A DNA stretch of 64,000 bases from Trema orientale (Eukaryota > Streptophyta > Magnoliopsida > Rosales > Cannabaceae): positions 780,012-844,011 of the forward strand of contig JXTC01000031.1 of the NCBI GenBank assembly GCA_002914845.1, read 5' to 3'. Made by a program: the position numbers and the translations under genes. This document shows positions 35,331-46,900 of the stretch, piece by piece (the stretch's first letter is position 1; each line of letters opens with the position of its first letter). The notes beneath the pieces were generated by a model. It saw nothing but the letters and a program-made list of their open reading frames with translations. It was not told the DNA's origin and searched no databases.

Positions 35331-35680
35331 AAAAAATACCCTGAATCTTTATGTAATTTTAATCATGATTTTAGCATGTACAATATTATATTTTAACATT
35401 AAAAATTTATAGATATTTGAATTGTTGTTCATTAAATGACCAATGTTTTCCTTCATTAAATATTAAATCCTTGTTAAGAAAAAAAAATTATGTTGAAAAT
35501 GCTCTAAAATAATAGAATATATTGATTAGATTCAAAATTGGCTCAAAAAATACAAATTTTTGAAAATTTATAATATAAAAGTATAATTTTGTAATTTCCA
35601 AAGAAATAGAGTTAAAAAGTGCAAAAGATCATAATTCAAGATTTTTTCTTTCTTTTTTTTTTTTTTTTTAAATTATCCCG
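35286..35680. mobile_element. Foldback MITE, Mutator-like (copy 2 of family A)
   Basis: The left end reads GGTTAATTGAAAAAAA and the reversed right end reads CGGGATAATTTAAAAAA. The arms match those at 4732-5100. Flanking words TTTTAATAG (35277-35285) and TTTTCTTAG (35681-35689) agree at 7 of 9 positions, consistent with a decayed 9-bp duplication. Confidence 0.55.
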
Positions 35681-35689
35681 TTTTCTTAG

Positions 35690-36550
35690 AGCTTATCCAA
35701 CACACCACCAATGCGGCGTGCAAAAATAAGAATGGCGTTAGGTGTGGGATTCAACTCCAACCTAATGCAAGTTTTAAACGACAAATTACGGTTGATACTA
35801 AAAATGAATAATACCACGCCAACAATGGTGACGTGGTACTATTCAATCACACTAATGCTTTTTTTTTCTTTTTTCTCTTTTTTTAAGTTTTCTTATTCTA
35901 CAAAAAAAAACTCACAAATTAAATTATAATTTTCTATTTTTGACCCTAGTTGTATAGTTTTGAACAAAATTTATTACTTTTTGCTACCAAGACATAAAAA
36001 TCATCTTCTTTTTATGTCCCATATTTTTATTATTATTTCATGGTTAATTTTATATGAAGTAAAATTAATATATAAATAATTTGAAATGTCAATTACAAAT
36101 AGTTATAGGGAACTTAATTAACATTACATAAACTGGACCAATAATTTAGTATTTATAACTTGTATGTGGGTATAATTGGTGAAATAGATAAATAGTAGAG
36201 AATTAGAATAAAGTTATATTAAAAAAAGTAGATAAAAAGGAATATACAAGGAGTATTCTTTTTTACTGTTATAAATAGTGTAATAGGTTGGAGATAAAGT
36301 GACTGTTTGATGTAAACATTAAACCACTTTAGTATGAAAATTACACTTTTATTTTGTGATATGGGTTGGAGATGCACTATATTAGTAAGAAGTTGGAACT
36401 GAAAGTGCCGAGAAAGTGGAAACTAGACCTTTTGGGCCTAGTCGTTGGGCTTGATTAGCACCGGTGCTTCAATGATCAAAGCTTGATTTGATGGGTTGTG
36501 TTTTCACAACGAGTGAATTTTTAAAGGTTTCTAACACTTACACTTACAAA
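35690..36550. other. AT-rich intergenic DNA
   Basis: No gene is seen. A 72-codon frame at 35711-35929 has no recognisable domain. Confidence 0.5.
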
Positions 36551-36559
36551 AATCGAAAA

Positions 36560-36930
36560 GAATTACAAAAATACGGAAGTTAGGATTTTTTCCAATTTTT
36601 GTACTGTTTTAATTAGGAAAATCATTTTTTTAAAAAATATTTAGAAAATTATCATTTTTAAAATAGTTACTGGTTACCGGTTTCTGAAAACTAGTTACTG
36701 GAAACTGGTTACCAGTTATATACTAGTTATAAATATCTTCGATTACTAGTTACCAGTTTCTGGAAACTAGTTACTAGAAACTAGTTACTATTTTAAAAAA
36801 TGATATTTTTATAAATATTTTTTAAAAAATGGTAGTTTTCTAATAAAAACCGTACCGCACCGTGAAAAACATAAAAGCAACGTATTTTTCCAATTTTTTT
36901 TTCAGAAATACCGTATATTTTCTAATTTCC
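36560..36930. mobile_element. Foldback element with TAGTTAC core repeats
   Basis: The outer arms pair over about 115 bp: left GAATTACAAAAATACGG, and reversed right GAAATTAGAAAATATACGG. Arms around 36617-36660 and 36800-36845 pair closely. The centre (36664-36796) is a degenerate array of TAGTTACTGGAAACT/GGTTACCAG words that is itself palindromic. It is probably a MITE; the target duplication is not clear. Confidence 0.6.
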
Positions 36931-37939
36931 CTAATTTTTAATTTTTGGAAGAGAAAATATGGTATATGTCCATTTTTTTAAACTTTGTTAAGTATATGTC
37001 TAAGATTTTAATTTTATAGCTATATGTCCAACTTTTAAAAAGCTCATAGCCGATATGCTTTTGTTTTAACATTTTGCCGCTAATTAAATGTTTAGTTTTT
37101 TCCTTATTTTTCTTTTCTTTTCCGATTTCTTCTCGATCTTCTTTCTTGTTCTCTCTCTTTCTTTATATTTCGTTCTCCATTATTTCCAGCATTTTTCTCT
37201 CTCTGGCGTCATTTGGTTCATCATCGTCTTCTCCAGCATTGTTTAGTTCATCTTCTTAGATCTCTGTGTTTTTAGCTACTTTTCTATTTCAATTGATCGA
37301 ATTATTCTAGAGTTTGATCATGTATAGGTATGATTTTGTTTCTTGATCTTGAGTAGATTTTAGAGAAAATTAGGAGAACAAGACCATTTCAAATTGAAAT
37401 TTGTAAAAAGACCTCTTTATAAAACTATTGAAGTTTATAGTCCAAGTTTAGTGAAGAAAACTGTAAAATTACTTAAGAACCCTTTAAGCTTGAAATCTGA
37501 AAAAAAAAATTAAAAAAAAATAAAATTCAAGCCTAAACGCCAACCCTCATCTTTCTCTTATATTTTCTCTCACTCTTTAACACTCTATTTCTTCCATCAT
37601 TCTCTCTGCAACTCTCCACTAACCCAATGCCTATGTGAAGCCAATCCCAGCCCCCCGTAAAGCTAGCCACCCATCCTTATTTGGCTATGAAAAGAAGCAA
37701 GGCAAAAAGAAAAAAAAAAAAGACACTCAAGTTAAATCAAATGTTATAATTTTTGTTTTTAATTGTTTTTTATATGCGATGTTAATACTTTATTTTAATT
37801 TAGAATAAATATATTGACAATAAAATAATTTCTAGGCAATTTTGAGCTTAAAAAACTCACACCTGTAACTAGTATTGCATTTTAGCCGTAGTTGGGCAGA
37901 GAAGATAACCATCCCAGATTTTACCTGACATGACATTGA
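36931..37939. other. AT-rich intergenic DNA
   Basis: T- and CT-rich stretches only. The 61-codon frame at 37074-37259 is a phenylalanine/serine artefact of CT-rich DNA. Confidence 0.5.
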
Positions 37940-38285
37940 ATACTCGATAGGGTGTTAGGTGCTCAACAATATTTGTTGCTGAATGACATGTTGAGCGATC
38001 GACACCTTGTCGGGTGCTAGAAAATCCTTAAACTCTCAACAATCAATTGAGAGTAATTACTATCAAGCGTATATAGTTCGACAAAGTGTTGAGTACTACC
38101 GATAACTTGTTAAGTAGACTCGATAAGATATTGAGTAGGTTCAACAGAGTGTCGAGCCACTCAACATACATGTTGAGTCAATTTCCAGAAATGATTGCAA
38201 CTAGTTGAGTACACTCAACAATACGTTGAGCAAGCTCAACAAGGAGTCAAGCCACTCAATTCTAATGCTTGGTAATCTTTTAAGA
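37940..38285. repeat. Second array of 21-bp imperfect palindromes
   Basis: From about 38115, consecutive 21-mers are visible: ACTCGATAAGATATTGAGTA, GTTCAACAGAGTGTCGAGCC and CTCAACATACATGTTGAGTC (each plus one base). After a short gap, ACTCAACAATACGTTGAGCA and GCTCAACAAGGAGTCAAGCC follow. Most are dyads of the form CTCAACA-n3-4-TGTTGAG. Looser copies begin near 37945. The spacing, dyad layout and the ACTCGATAA variant match units at 2650-2720. Confidence 0.8.
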
Positions 38286-39500
38286 AATTATTCGAATATT
38301 TTATATAGCTCAAAATTCAACATATTGTCATTTTGTACTAATTTTTCTTATTTTCTCAATTTCTCCATCCTTATATAATTTTTTTCCTTTCTTTAAAAAA
38401 AAATTATTTGCTCATATATATCATTGATAATCACAACATATTATATAAAGGTATATGCATAAAGAGTAAAGACTCCTAGAATAATACATCATGGGAATAG
38501 TTATCATTATATTACGAGTCCAAGTACCCGATACAAGTGACTCATTAGTATTTATTTCATACAGAAATCCAAGCATTGAATCATCAATTGCAAAAATATA
38601 TATGTTAGCACATCACGAAATTTATATGGGACAATATACCAAGACAAAATTTAGGAGTGTCGGTTTAAAGGCATAAAAAGAAGCTTTTGAGTCCCGAAAA
38701 ATTAAAAGCATTCAAAGAGTCGTCCTCTAGTTACTTTCTATAACTACCGAAATTTGTTTAAATAAGTGGACAATTGATGCCTTTTTTTTATTATGAGGCA
38801 GAAAAAGAGTGAGAAACCAAAAGAGATTTGGTTCAATGTTAATAGCCAACCCAATAGGTTTTCTATGCATGATTTTGCATTAATTAGCGAACTTAATTGT
38901 GGAACCTCTTCGAGTAGTCATGAAGTTGATATTGAATATAACAAGTAGTCTACAGGAGACAATGTTTATTTATTAGATTGTGTACATTTCTATAAAAGAA
39001 TTTTCATATATACTGATGTTGGAAAATATTGTTGTTCGACAAGGTTTACTTGATAATTTAAATTTTAAAATTACTAGGATTTTCGATTTGGTTATAACTT
39101 TTAACGATATTATGGTTAGCTTGATCTTTGGACATTATATTTTAGATGGTTTCTGTTTTTCTTATGCTAAATATGTTTTAGATCGATTTTCGATTTTAGA
39201 TAGTTTATCTAAACATGTTTGTGATACTTGGTTGGTTATTCTAATTTATACCTTAAGTTTTTCAAAAAAAAAAAAAAAAGATCTTAAGCTTTCAAACTGT
39301 TGAAATTGCTTAGACAGGTCGCAAAATATAGGTACGGTTTGGCTGGTTTGAACCGACCAACACAAACTGTGCAGATTGATGGATTGGCCAAACCTTATAG
39401 GCAGATTGGTTTCTAGATTGGTAGTTTAGACAGGGCAAACCAGCCATGAGCACTCCTAATCTTATGTACCTAGTTCAAAAGATTATATACCATAAAGAGA
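38286..39500. other. AT-rich intergenic DNA
   Basis: A 107-codon frame at 38980-39303 is AT-derived and hydrophobic without a known domain. The sequence at 39330-39460 (a GGTTTGAACC-rich block ending GAGCACTCCT) resembles the terminal region of plant hAT-type MITEs, but only one end is visible. Confidence 0.35.
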
Positions 39501-39514
39501 TAATTTTTTTTTCA

Positions 39515-39838
39515 ATATATATTTGAATGTGTGTTTGTTTCAATAATTCAGTTTTTCTATTCAAATGATCTTTTAGAATGTGTGTTTGTTTCAATAATTC
39601 AGTTTGTCCGTTCAAATGGTCCATCCGAAAAGTTAACCATTGGAATGGTTTTTTTGTGTCTTGAATGAAAATGGAGGGGGGGAAGTATTTTTGAATGGTC
39701 CATTCCAATACTCCCATTCTAATTACAACACATTCCACTATTTTTTCTATTCAAATGTCTCTCATTCTAATTATAACACATTCTACAATTTCTATTCAAA
39801 TACACACATTCAAATAGGTGAACCAAACGGGCCCATTA
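39515..39838. mobile_element. MITE-like inverted-repeat element
   Basis: ATTTGAATGTGTGT near 39520 is matched in reverse by ACACACATTCAAAT near 39810, with AATGGTCCAT and TTCAAATG blocks facing each other inside. The right end reads, reversed, GGGCCCGTTTGGTTCACC, a start common to many plant MITEs. The left end is truncated or diverged. A direct repeat of about 60 bp (GTGTGTTTGTTTCAATAATT) lies at 39527 and 39579. Confidence 0.5.
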
Positions 39839-39859
39839 TCATTCCTGAACAGTTTTAGC

Positions 39860-41970
39860 TTTTTTAAAATTATTGAAGTATGCCTCACAAAGTGAATAAC
39901 TAGAAGTAAGTAAGTAACAGTTTATATTTATATGAACTCAAACTATATAAAACATATGAACTAACGAGAAAATTATTTAATATTCAATATGTTCACAATT
40001 GAAAATATTCAGTACAATAATCATTGTTAAACTAAAAAATCAAAAATATCATATTGTTTTTCCTAAACTAAAACAAGATTATAAGTTCCATACCACTTTC
40101 ACTTTTGTGTTTCCGTATCACTTGTGTATCATGTCATCCTCTTATTATCGGCCTAATGATAAAGTTCTATAGCTATCTTTTGCAGATAGAATACCATTTT
40201 CTCTTGTGTTACTTCATTTATGCCGACATTCATCATCAATGCATCCGCTCTTTTAATTATAAATATTCCGCAGTCGGCCATGTTTTTATGAGAGAAACTG
40301 TCTGATTTTATAAGTCATATTCCAAGCATTAAAAACCATATACCACGTTCAAATTAGCATATACCACGCTGAAGTGTCAAACTAAGTTCATAAATCATAT
40401 ACTAAGTATTAAAAGTCATGTACTACAACCAATTTCATATATACCAAAATTAATTTTGTAGAGTTATCTTACCCATTTCGTTGTATTTCAATATCTTCTA
40501 TAAAGTATAAGGTGAAGTATCCTTTATTGATATATTTTCTCTCCTCATAAAAGGTTATGGATCATCATTGTGTAAACAACAAGTACTATAAGAGGTATGA
40601 CCACTTAGTTTTTGGTATAATGTACTTTAATTTAATTGGAATTCTGTAAATATATAAACCAAATACACAAAGTTATGAATGTAACACATAAACTTATTAA
40701 CTAAATACAAATTAAATAGATACTTAAAAATTCATGAACCACTATGAAAAATTCATGAACTACTATGAAAATTTTATGAGCTAACACGAAAATTTCATAT
40801 ATCACTATGAAAAAAAATCATGAACCATTATGAAAAATTTATGAACCAAATAGAATTGGATATTACGTGAACTTACCTTTTAAATTGACAACTATGAACC
40901 ACACATAATTATGTAGTTAAAATAAATATTGTACAGAAATCAGTTCACAGTACCAAGTATTGAAAAAATAATGAACCTAAAATCAATAGAATATAATTCA
41001 TGAACTCAACTTATTATTTATGAACAACTATAAAAAAATTCATAAACTACTATAAAAAATTCATGAACCAAACATAATTAGATATTGCATGAATGTGTGC
41101 ACTCAACTCATAAATATGTACAATTGAGAAAAGCAAAAATCTATAAACCAGATTCATGTAAATCATATATCTATAAACCAACAAATTAAATGAGAAAAAT
41201 ACAAATTATGATTTAACCTACTGTAGAATAGCGAAAACAATAACTTGTAAATATAGGAAAATTACATCAAACAAGTGTTAGAATGCAACAAAAGAAGAGG
41301 ACCATGAAAAAGTTAAAAGAAAACTAAGAGATTCGTGAAATAATATTTATTATTATCTACAGGTCATATTGGAAGACAAATTTTAATTTGCTTTTAGTAA
41401 AAACCGGTAGCACATTACTTCATCAAACAACCATTCATATGTCTAATAATATACAAGAGATATTTAGAATGTGATATACTAAGATACAAATATAATAAAC
41501 AATGCTAAAAAAAAATCATGTACCGCATATAAAAATTTATAAACTGAATTTTATATAATTTAAATTAGATCAAATAATATCAAAATCCTTATTTTTTTTA
41601 CCATAATCATGAACTAAAATAGCAATTCATCAACCAAGCACCAGAACCCCTAGAATAGGATATATCAATATAAAGATATATTATATTTGCTGAAAAAAAT
41701 CATATACTACAACTAGAGAAAGATATACCATAGTTAAAAATTTATGAATCAAATACAATTTGAAATTCACCACATAGACTAAATTATTTTTATCATATCT
41801 AGAGTAAAATAGATCGCAATTCAAAAGAATTTATGTTACAGAAATATAATCATAAAATCAAGCTTAATCTAAATAAAACTAAAATCTAAAAAAATACAAT
41901 TGAATATGAATATATCTATATACAACACTCAAATTAAGGTTGATATACCTTTCAACCACTAAAAACTTAT
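39860..41970. repeat. Degenerate AT-rich repeats with ATTCATGAACCA words
   Basis: The word AAATTCATGAAC and its variants recur many times, most densely at 40725-40860 and 41015-41070, with a spacing of roughly 21-25 bp. No reading frame follows. It is probably the decayed interior of a transposable element that includes the array at 41978-42140. Confidence 0.45.
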
Positions 41971-41977
41971 TGCAGGA

Positions 41978-42140
41978 CCTTCAATCGTCAATGGAATTCC
42001 TTCGATCTTCATTGAGATCGGAGGACCTTTGACCTTCGTCGAGATTCAGCGTGCCTTTAGTCTTTATTGAAATCTGGTAGGCATTCGATCTTTGTCGAGA
42101 TCGGCAAACCTTCGATCATCGTCAAAATCTAGCAGAAGTT
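41978..42140. repeat. 27-28 bp tandem repeat array
   Basis: About six units of the type CCTTCGATCTTCGTCGAGATC-n6 follow one another and are markedly GC-richer than their surroundings. Each holds the small palindrome GATCTTCGTCGAGATC. Frames through it contain stops. Confidence 0.75.
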
Positions 42141-42635
42141 ATGGAGGCAAAGCCCTCATTCATGGCTGTGATCTACACTATGAAGAAGGGAGAGATAGAA
42201 CGTGTGAGAAAAAAAGAGAAAAGAGCGATGAAGATGGGTTCTGAGCTTTAAAAGGTATTATTGGTACTGAATTTCCAACGGACCTTTTCTTAGACATATA
42301 TCTATAAGATCTGGGGCGTGGTCATGAACTAAAATGAGGCCCAAAATTTGGTTATAATCAAGTCTTTTTGGAATTTTGGTGGTTTCTATGACTACAACAA
42401 TGGAAGAATAGGTTTTCTGAGTTGATCCTAATGTGGATTGTATTTTGTATTATTTTGACTTCAATATTTGGTTGTTGTTGATTCGAGGTTGCAAAAGGCA
42501 TAGTTGCCCTATTTTACAATTGCCCAAAAACTAATTGTTAGGATTTTTTTTTCCTTTTCATTTCATTTTGTCGTAAAATATGGTGAGTTTTATATTCTCA
42601 GATTTTACTCTTATATTTCAGTGCTTCAACATATG

Positions 42636-43020
42636 GACTCCACTAAATATCTCATATTTTAATAATATAATCAATTAATTATGATAAATGCACATATTAA
42701 ACAATAAGAAACAATAATATAACTAATTATTATGAGTTCATATGTCGAATAGTGAGATCCACTAGATATCTCATATTTTAATAATATAATTAGTTAATTA
42801 TATATTCACATATCAAACAATAACAATATGATACAATAATATAACTAATTATTATGAGTTCACATATGGAATAGCGAGATCCACTAAATATCTCATATTT
42901 TAATAGTATAATTAATTAATTATTATATATCCACATGTCAAATAATAAGACACAATAATATAACAAATTATTATAATTTCACATATCGAATAGTGAGATT
43001 GATAATATAATTAATTATTA
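42636..43020. repeat. Tandem array, about 121-bp unit, three copies plus a part
   Basis: GA(C/T)(T)CCACTA(A/G)ATATCTCATA begins at 42636, 42756 and 42878. Each is followed by ATAATATAATTAATTAATTA-like sequence and an AACAATA block, with a truncated fourth unit near 42995. It is AT-rich and non-coding. Confidence 0.8.
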
Positions 43021-43622
43021 TCAGTCCACATGTGAAGTAGAGAAATATAAAAGCGTAGAAGAAAGCAAATATAAAAGCGTAGAAGAAAGTGGTGCTTGTG
43101 CTCCTATATTCTTCAAAACTGATCCATTTGAATAGGGAAAATGCCAACTTAAGTAGATTCTAATATTCGTAGTATTCGCGCTTAATAGAAACAATTCGTA
43201 AGTTTTATGTGATTTACAGTTTGGTAGTTGTCTTGTTGGTCTCTACCTAGATTAACTGCTCTTTAATAATTACCTCATCTTGTAGTTTGAGAAATAACAA
43301 TCAATCCTCATTCGAAGGTTATGCATTTAAACTAAAATAAAATTTAAAAAAAAAAAAGCATTTATTCAATGTCAAGTGTTCCGACTAATCTCACATACAA
43401 TTTTCCTCTAGCGAAATAAGTAGGTAAAAAATCTCACATAAACAACGTATACTTGTAAAGTCCTTATCATGGACCAGCCTAGTAACATACCATGTTCCAA
43501 TAATGAACATAAAATGAATCAGAACTATATATCCAAAAAAAAATGAATCAGAACTAGAAAATTTGGTTACAACCATTCCTCATATTTTGATGCAAATTAT
43601 TTGGGGTATGATGTCAACATTT
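43021..43622. other. Intergenic DNA downstream of the DAK gene
   Basis: No gene is seen. It lies between the 121-bp array and the 88-bp duplication. Confidence 0.4.
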
Positions 43623-43798
43623 AATTGTAAAGTTTATACTTCTTGTCTCTGAAGAAACATTGAGACAAGTATAGCTCTAAACTCTCTCAGCATTACGCAA
43701 AAAAAAGCATAATTGTAAAGTTTATACTTCTTGTCTCTGAAGAAACATTGAGACAAGCATAGCTCTAAACTCTCTCAGCATTATGCAAAAAAAGCATA
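43623..43798. repeat. Tandem duplication, 88-bp unit
   Basis: AATTGTAAAGTTTATACTTC occurs at 43623 and 43711. The two copies are nearly identical to the end (CTCTCAGCATTA(C/T)GCAAAAA). It lies about 130 bp beyond the kinase stop codon, so it may fall in the 3' UTR. Confidence 0.88.
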
Positions 43799-43927
43799 AG
43801 CGGAAAGCTTAAAATTGTTCAGTGTAGATTATAAAACAACAACATAAAGGAATTAGTTGGTCAACTTATATCTGATCTGCAGCCAAAAAGGAGCAGAAAT
43901 TGAACAAAGATGCATGCGTATACTTAA

Positions 43928-46900
43928 TCACGAAGGCTGGTACTTGTCCTTAACAGCTAAAGCCGCTGCTCTGTACCATGATGCTGCAGCCATTGCACCT
44001 GGATCTGGGACTGATGCAAGTATCTCCGCAGAGACGTACGTCGAACGGCCAGCCTGCACAAAGAATGCATTTGCTTTGGATCAATATGATAGAGCTTTTT
44101 TGAACAATCATACTTTTCCATACTACAAAAATGACAGATTCATTTTCAAGTCGTCAGCTCCATGGTCACAATCAGACCCATGGGGCTGACAGCTCGACCT
44201 ATCACATACGTAGTTCCATTCTATATCCGATAAATGCTGCCAGAAAAGAACAAATTGCAACCGAAGAATACCAAAATGGCAAAATTAAAAAGGATCAGAA
44301 AGAGTTTCACCTGTGCTTGCATGTGTTTGGTTGACTCGGCCCCAGCCAATGCTGCTTCAGATGAGAGGAGAAAAGCAGTAACAGGGTCATCACCAGCATT
44401 TAACCTCTGTATGTGAAAAGAGCTATAAGTACGAAAGCCACAAAATGAACCCAGAATGAAAATAAATAAACAATTACTGACCCCCTGGAGAACTTCTGAT
44501 GCTGGAATAAAGGCATCTAACAATGTGCGATAGCCAGCACTGGCTCCACCATATTTACTAACTGCAGCAATCGCAGCTTGAAGTGCTTCAGCCCCTGGAA
44601 GGAAAAAAAAACAAATTAATGATAAAGTCAAGGCGAGCCAATGCTAGCTATTATTGCAGTCTGTGATCATCTCACATTTTGTTGCTGTGACATCTGACTG
44701 GGCACTTGTTTTTAACTGTGCATATGCTGCCTTACAAAATATATTATATCTGCTCAAGAGAAAACAAAATATGTGTAGTTGTTCAAACGTAAATAATCAG
44801 AGTAAGACAAGCAAAACTTATTCAAGCACAAAATCATGAGAGGGAAGTACATGATCCCGCTTGTTCCTCCCATAACTTTTCCAATAGATGACCCAATTTC
44901 ATTCACCGTTTCGGCAGCATCATTCAGAGGATAACTGGAAATAGAAACTAGAAACTAATTAATTATCCACTACCAACCAATGTAGGATCATTTTTATCAA
45001 AAAATAAAATGAAATAAATATTAAAAAGAAACAAAGACAAGAGAAAAAGATATCCTCCCAAATTAAAGAAAAGCAGTCCAAACAAAGCAGAAGAATAAAA
45101 TTAAAAATGTATACATGCAGACAGTCTCCAACTCAACAAAAGTAAAGAAAATGAAATATTATCTTTTAAAACATTTTGTCAATAACTTACAAAGAGAGCT
45201 TTACCCATTTTCTGTCAGACCCTTCACACTAGTTTGATCAATAGTTTGATTTTTCAAAACATTAATACTAATTATATGTGTAATCGGTATTCAATCTAAA
45301 TCGAAATCCAATAAAGTATGAGACATATAACTATTTCAGTTTCAATATTTTAGCAAATTGATGTTTTTAAGATTTCTAATAAACCTTCCATTGTGGATAT
45401 ACTTATTCCCATTGAGCAAACACCACCCATCCCCCCCCCACCCCAAAATAAAAAAACAAATCCTTAATTAATAAATTGAACTAAAAATGAATGATAAAAA
45501 AGAAAGCTTCTAAACAGGCTTACTTTGTCATGTCCTCTAATATTGCAGCTGCACCTTTATACATCTGCAAAAGAAAGTAGAATTAAAATAAAGCATGCAC
45601 CATACCCTGCAACCAACAATGAACAATAAAGACGGAGAGATAGGACTCACTGTGGACCCACAGTCACCATCACCTGCTTTACTATCCCACTCATTTAAAC
45701 CATCCATGATATTGATAAGTGCATTTGCAGCTGCTTCAATAGCCACCTCAAGAGTCTGACCTTCTTGATTCAGTTGCAGTGGCCGACCTAATGACTAAAG
45801 AAAAGCAAACAAATATAGAAAGTCAGGAAACTCAGGCAACAATCTTGTATGTGTGTGTGTGTGTATATATATATATTTAAAAGAACTGGCAATGGTCATT
45901 ATGGCCCAAATTTGGTGGAAGAAAGATCAATGAACACAAGGTACTATGGAAGGGAGGCCAGATTAAAATAACCCAGCCCTTCTAATTTATGCTATATAAG
46001 GAAAACAAACATCAATATTGGCAAATCCTTTACAACGAATAAGATTTTTGAGCACGTCGAAAACATCAATGCAAATCCCTTACAAAACCCATGTATACAA
46101 TACCTTCCTCATCGTATTAAAGATGGTTAATTTTCTATTGACTGCAGGTTCATATCAAGATTAGGTATAATTAACTATAATATAGATTGAGGCAGTTCTC
46201 CAGTTGGAACATGCGAATAATTAATAGTTGACATCAAAGGAAATAAGTCGGGGCCTTGAGCAACTTGTGAATTTCAGAAGGCAAAGGTAAGTGCTGAGAA
46301 TGGGATATGTCAATATATATAGGTTCAAGTTTACTTGTCCAACTAGAATTATGATAACATTGAACATAGCTTCTACAATTCAAACTAAGGTGTCACATTA
46401 CATTTATAGCACCTCAATATCAACAACTTAAATCAATGGGCAGAAAAATATATGCAAGAACACATTGGTCATTCCCTAATTCCAAAGATATTGCACCCAC
46501 AATCCTTTATAAAGGTACCTCATCACTCTTTGTTGAACGAGATGGAGGCACTGGAACAGGAGTCTTGGCAGGTGGGTGACCACCTGCAAGGACAGCTATT
46601 AAGCTCAACAAAAAGAATCTAATACAAGATCTTTGACTTCATTCTGTTGGGATTCTGAAGGATATAAGTTATATTTGGAGGTAATGATACATATAATACA
46701 TCCAAATGTGCGTGCGTAGAGTTTTGTTAGTGTGTAAGAAGAGTGTATACCAAAAAGTTAATGAAGGAAGCAATATTAGAAAATGATACAGACCATTAAC
46801 ACCAGCAGGCCAAGCTGGAGCCCTAGTTGGAGCATCCAAACGTTGCAAAATAGCTTGATCAGCTTTCATAATGGAAATCGAGAAACCTGAAGAAGGATAA

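Noticed and set aside
35092..35344. Overlapping frames on both strands encoding poly-Phe/Leu and poly-Arg/Lys
   Set aside because: They arise from the CTT microsatellite and A-runs and have no domain or gene context.
38980..39303. 107-codon plus-strand frame
   Set aside because: AT-driven composition, ends in a poly-lysine A-run, with no domain or splice partners.
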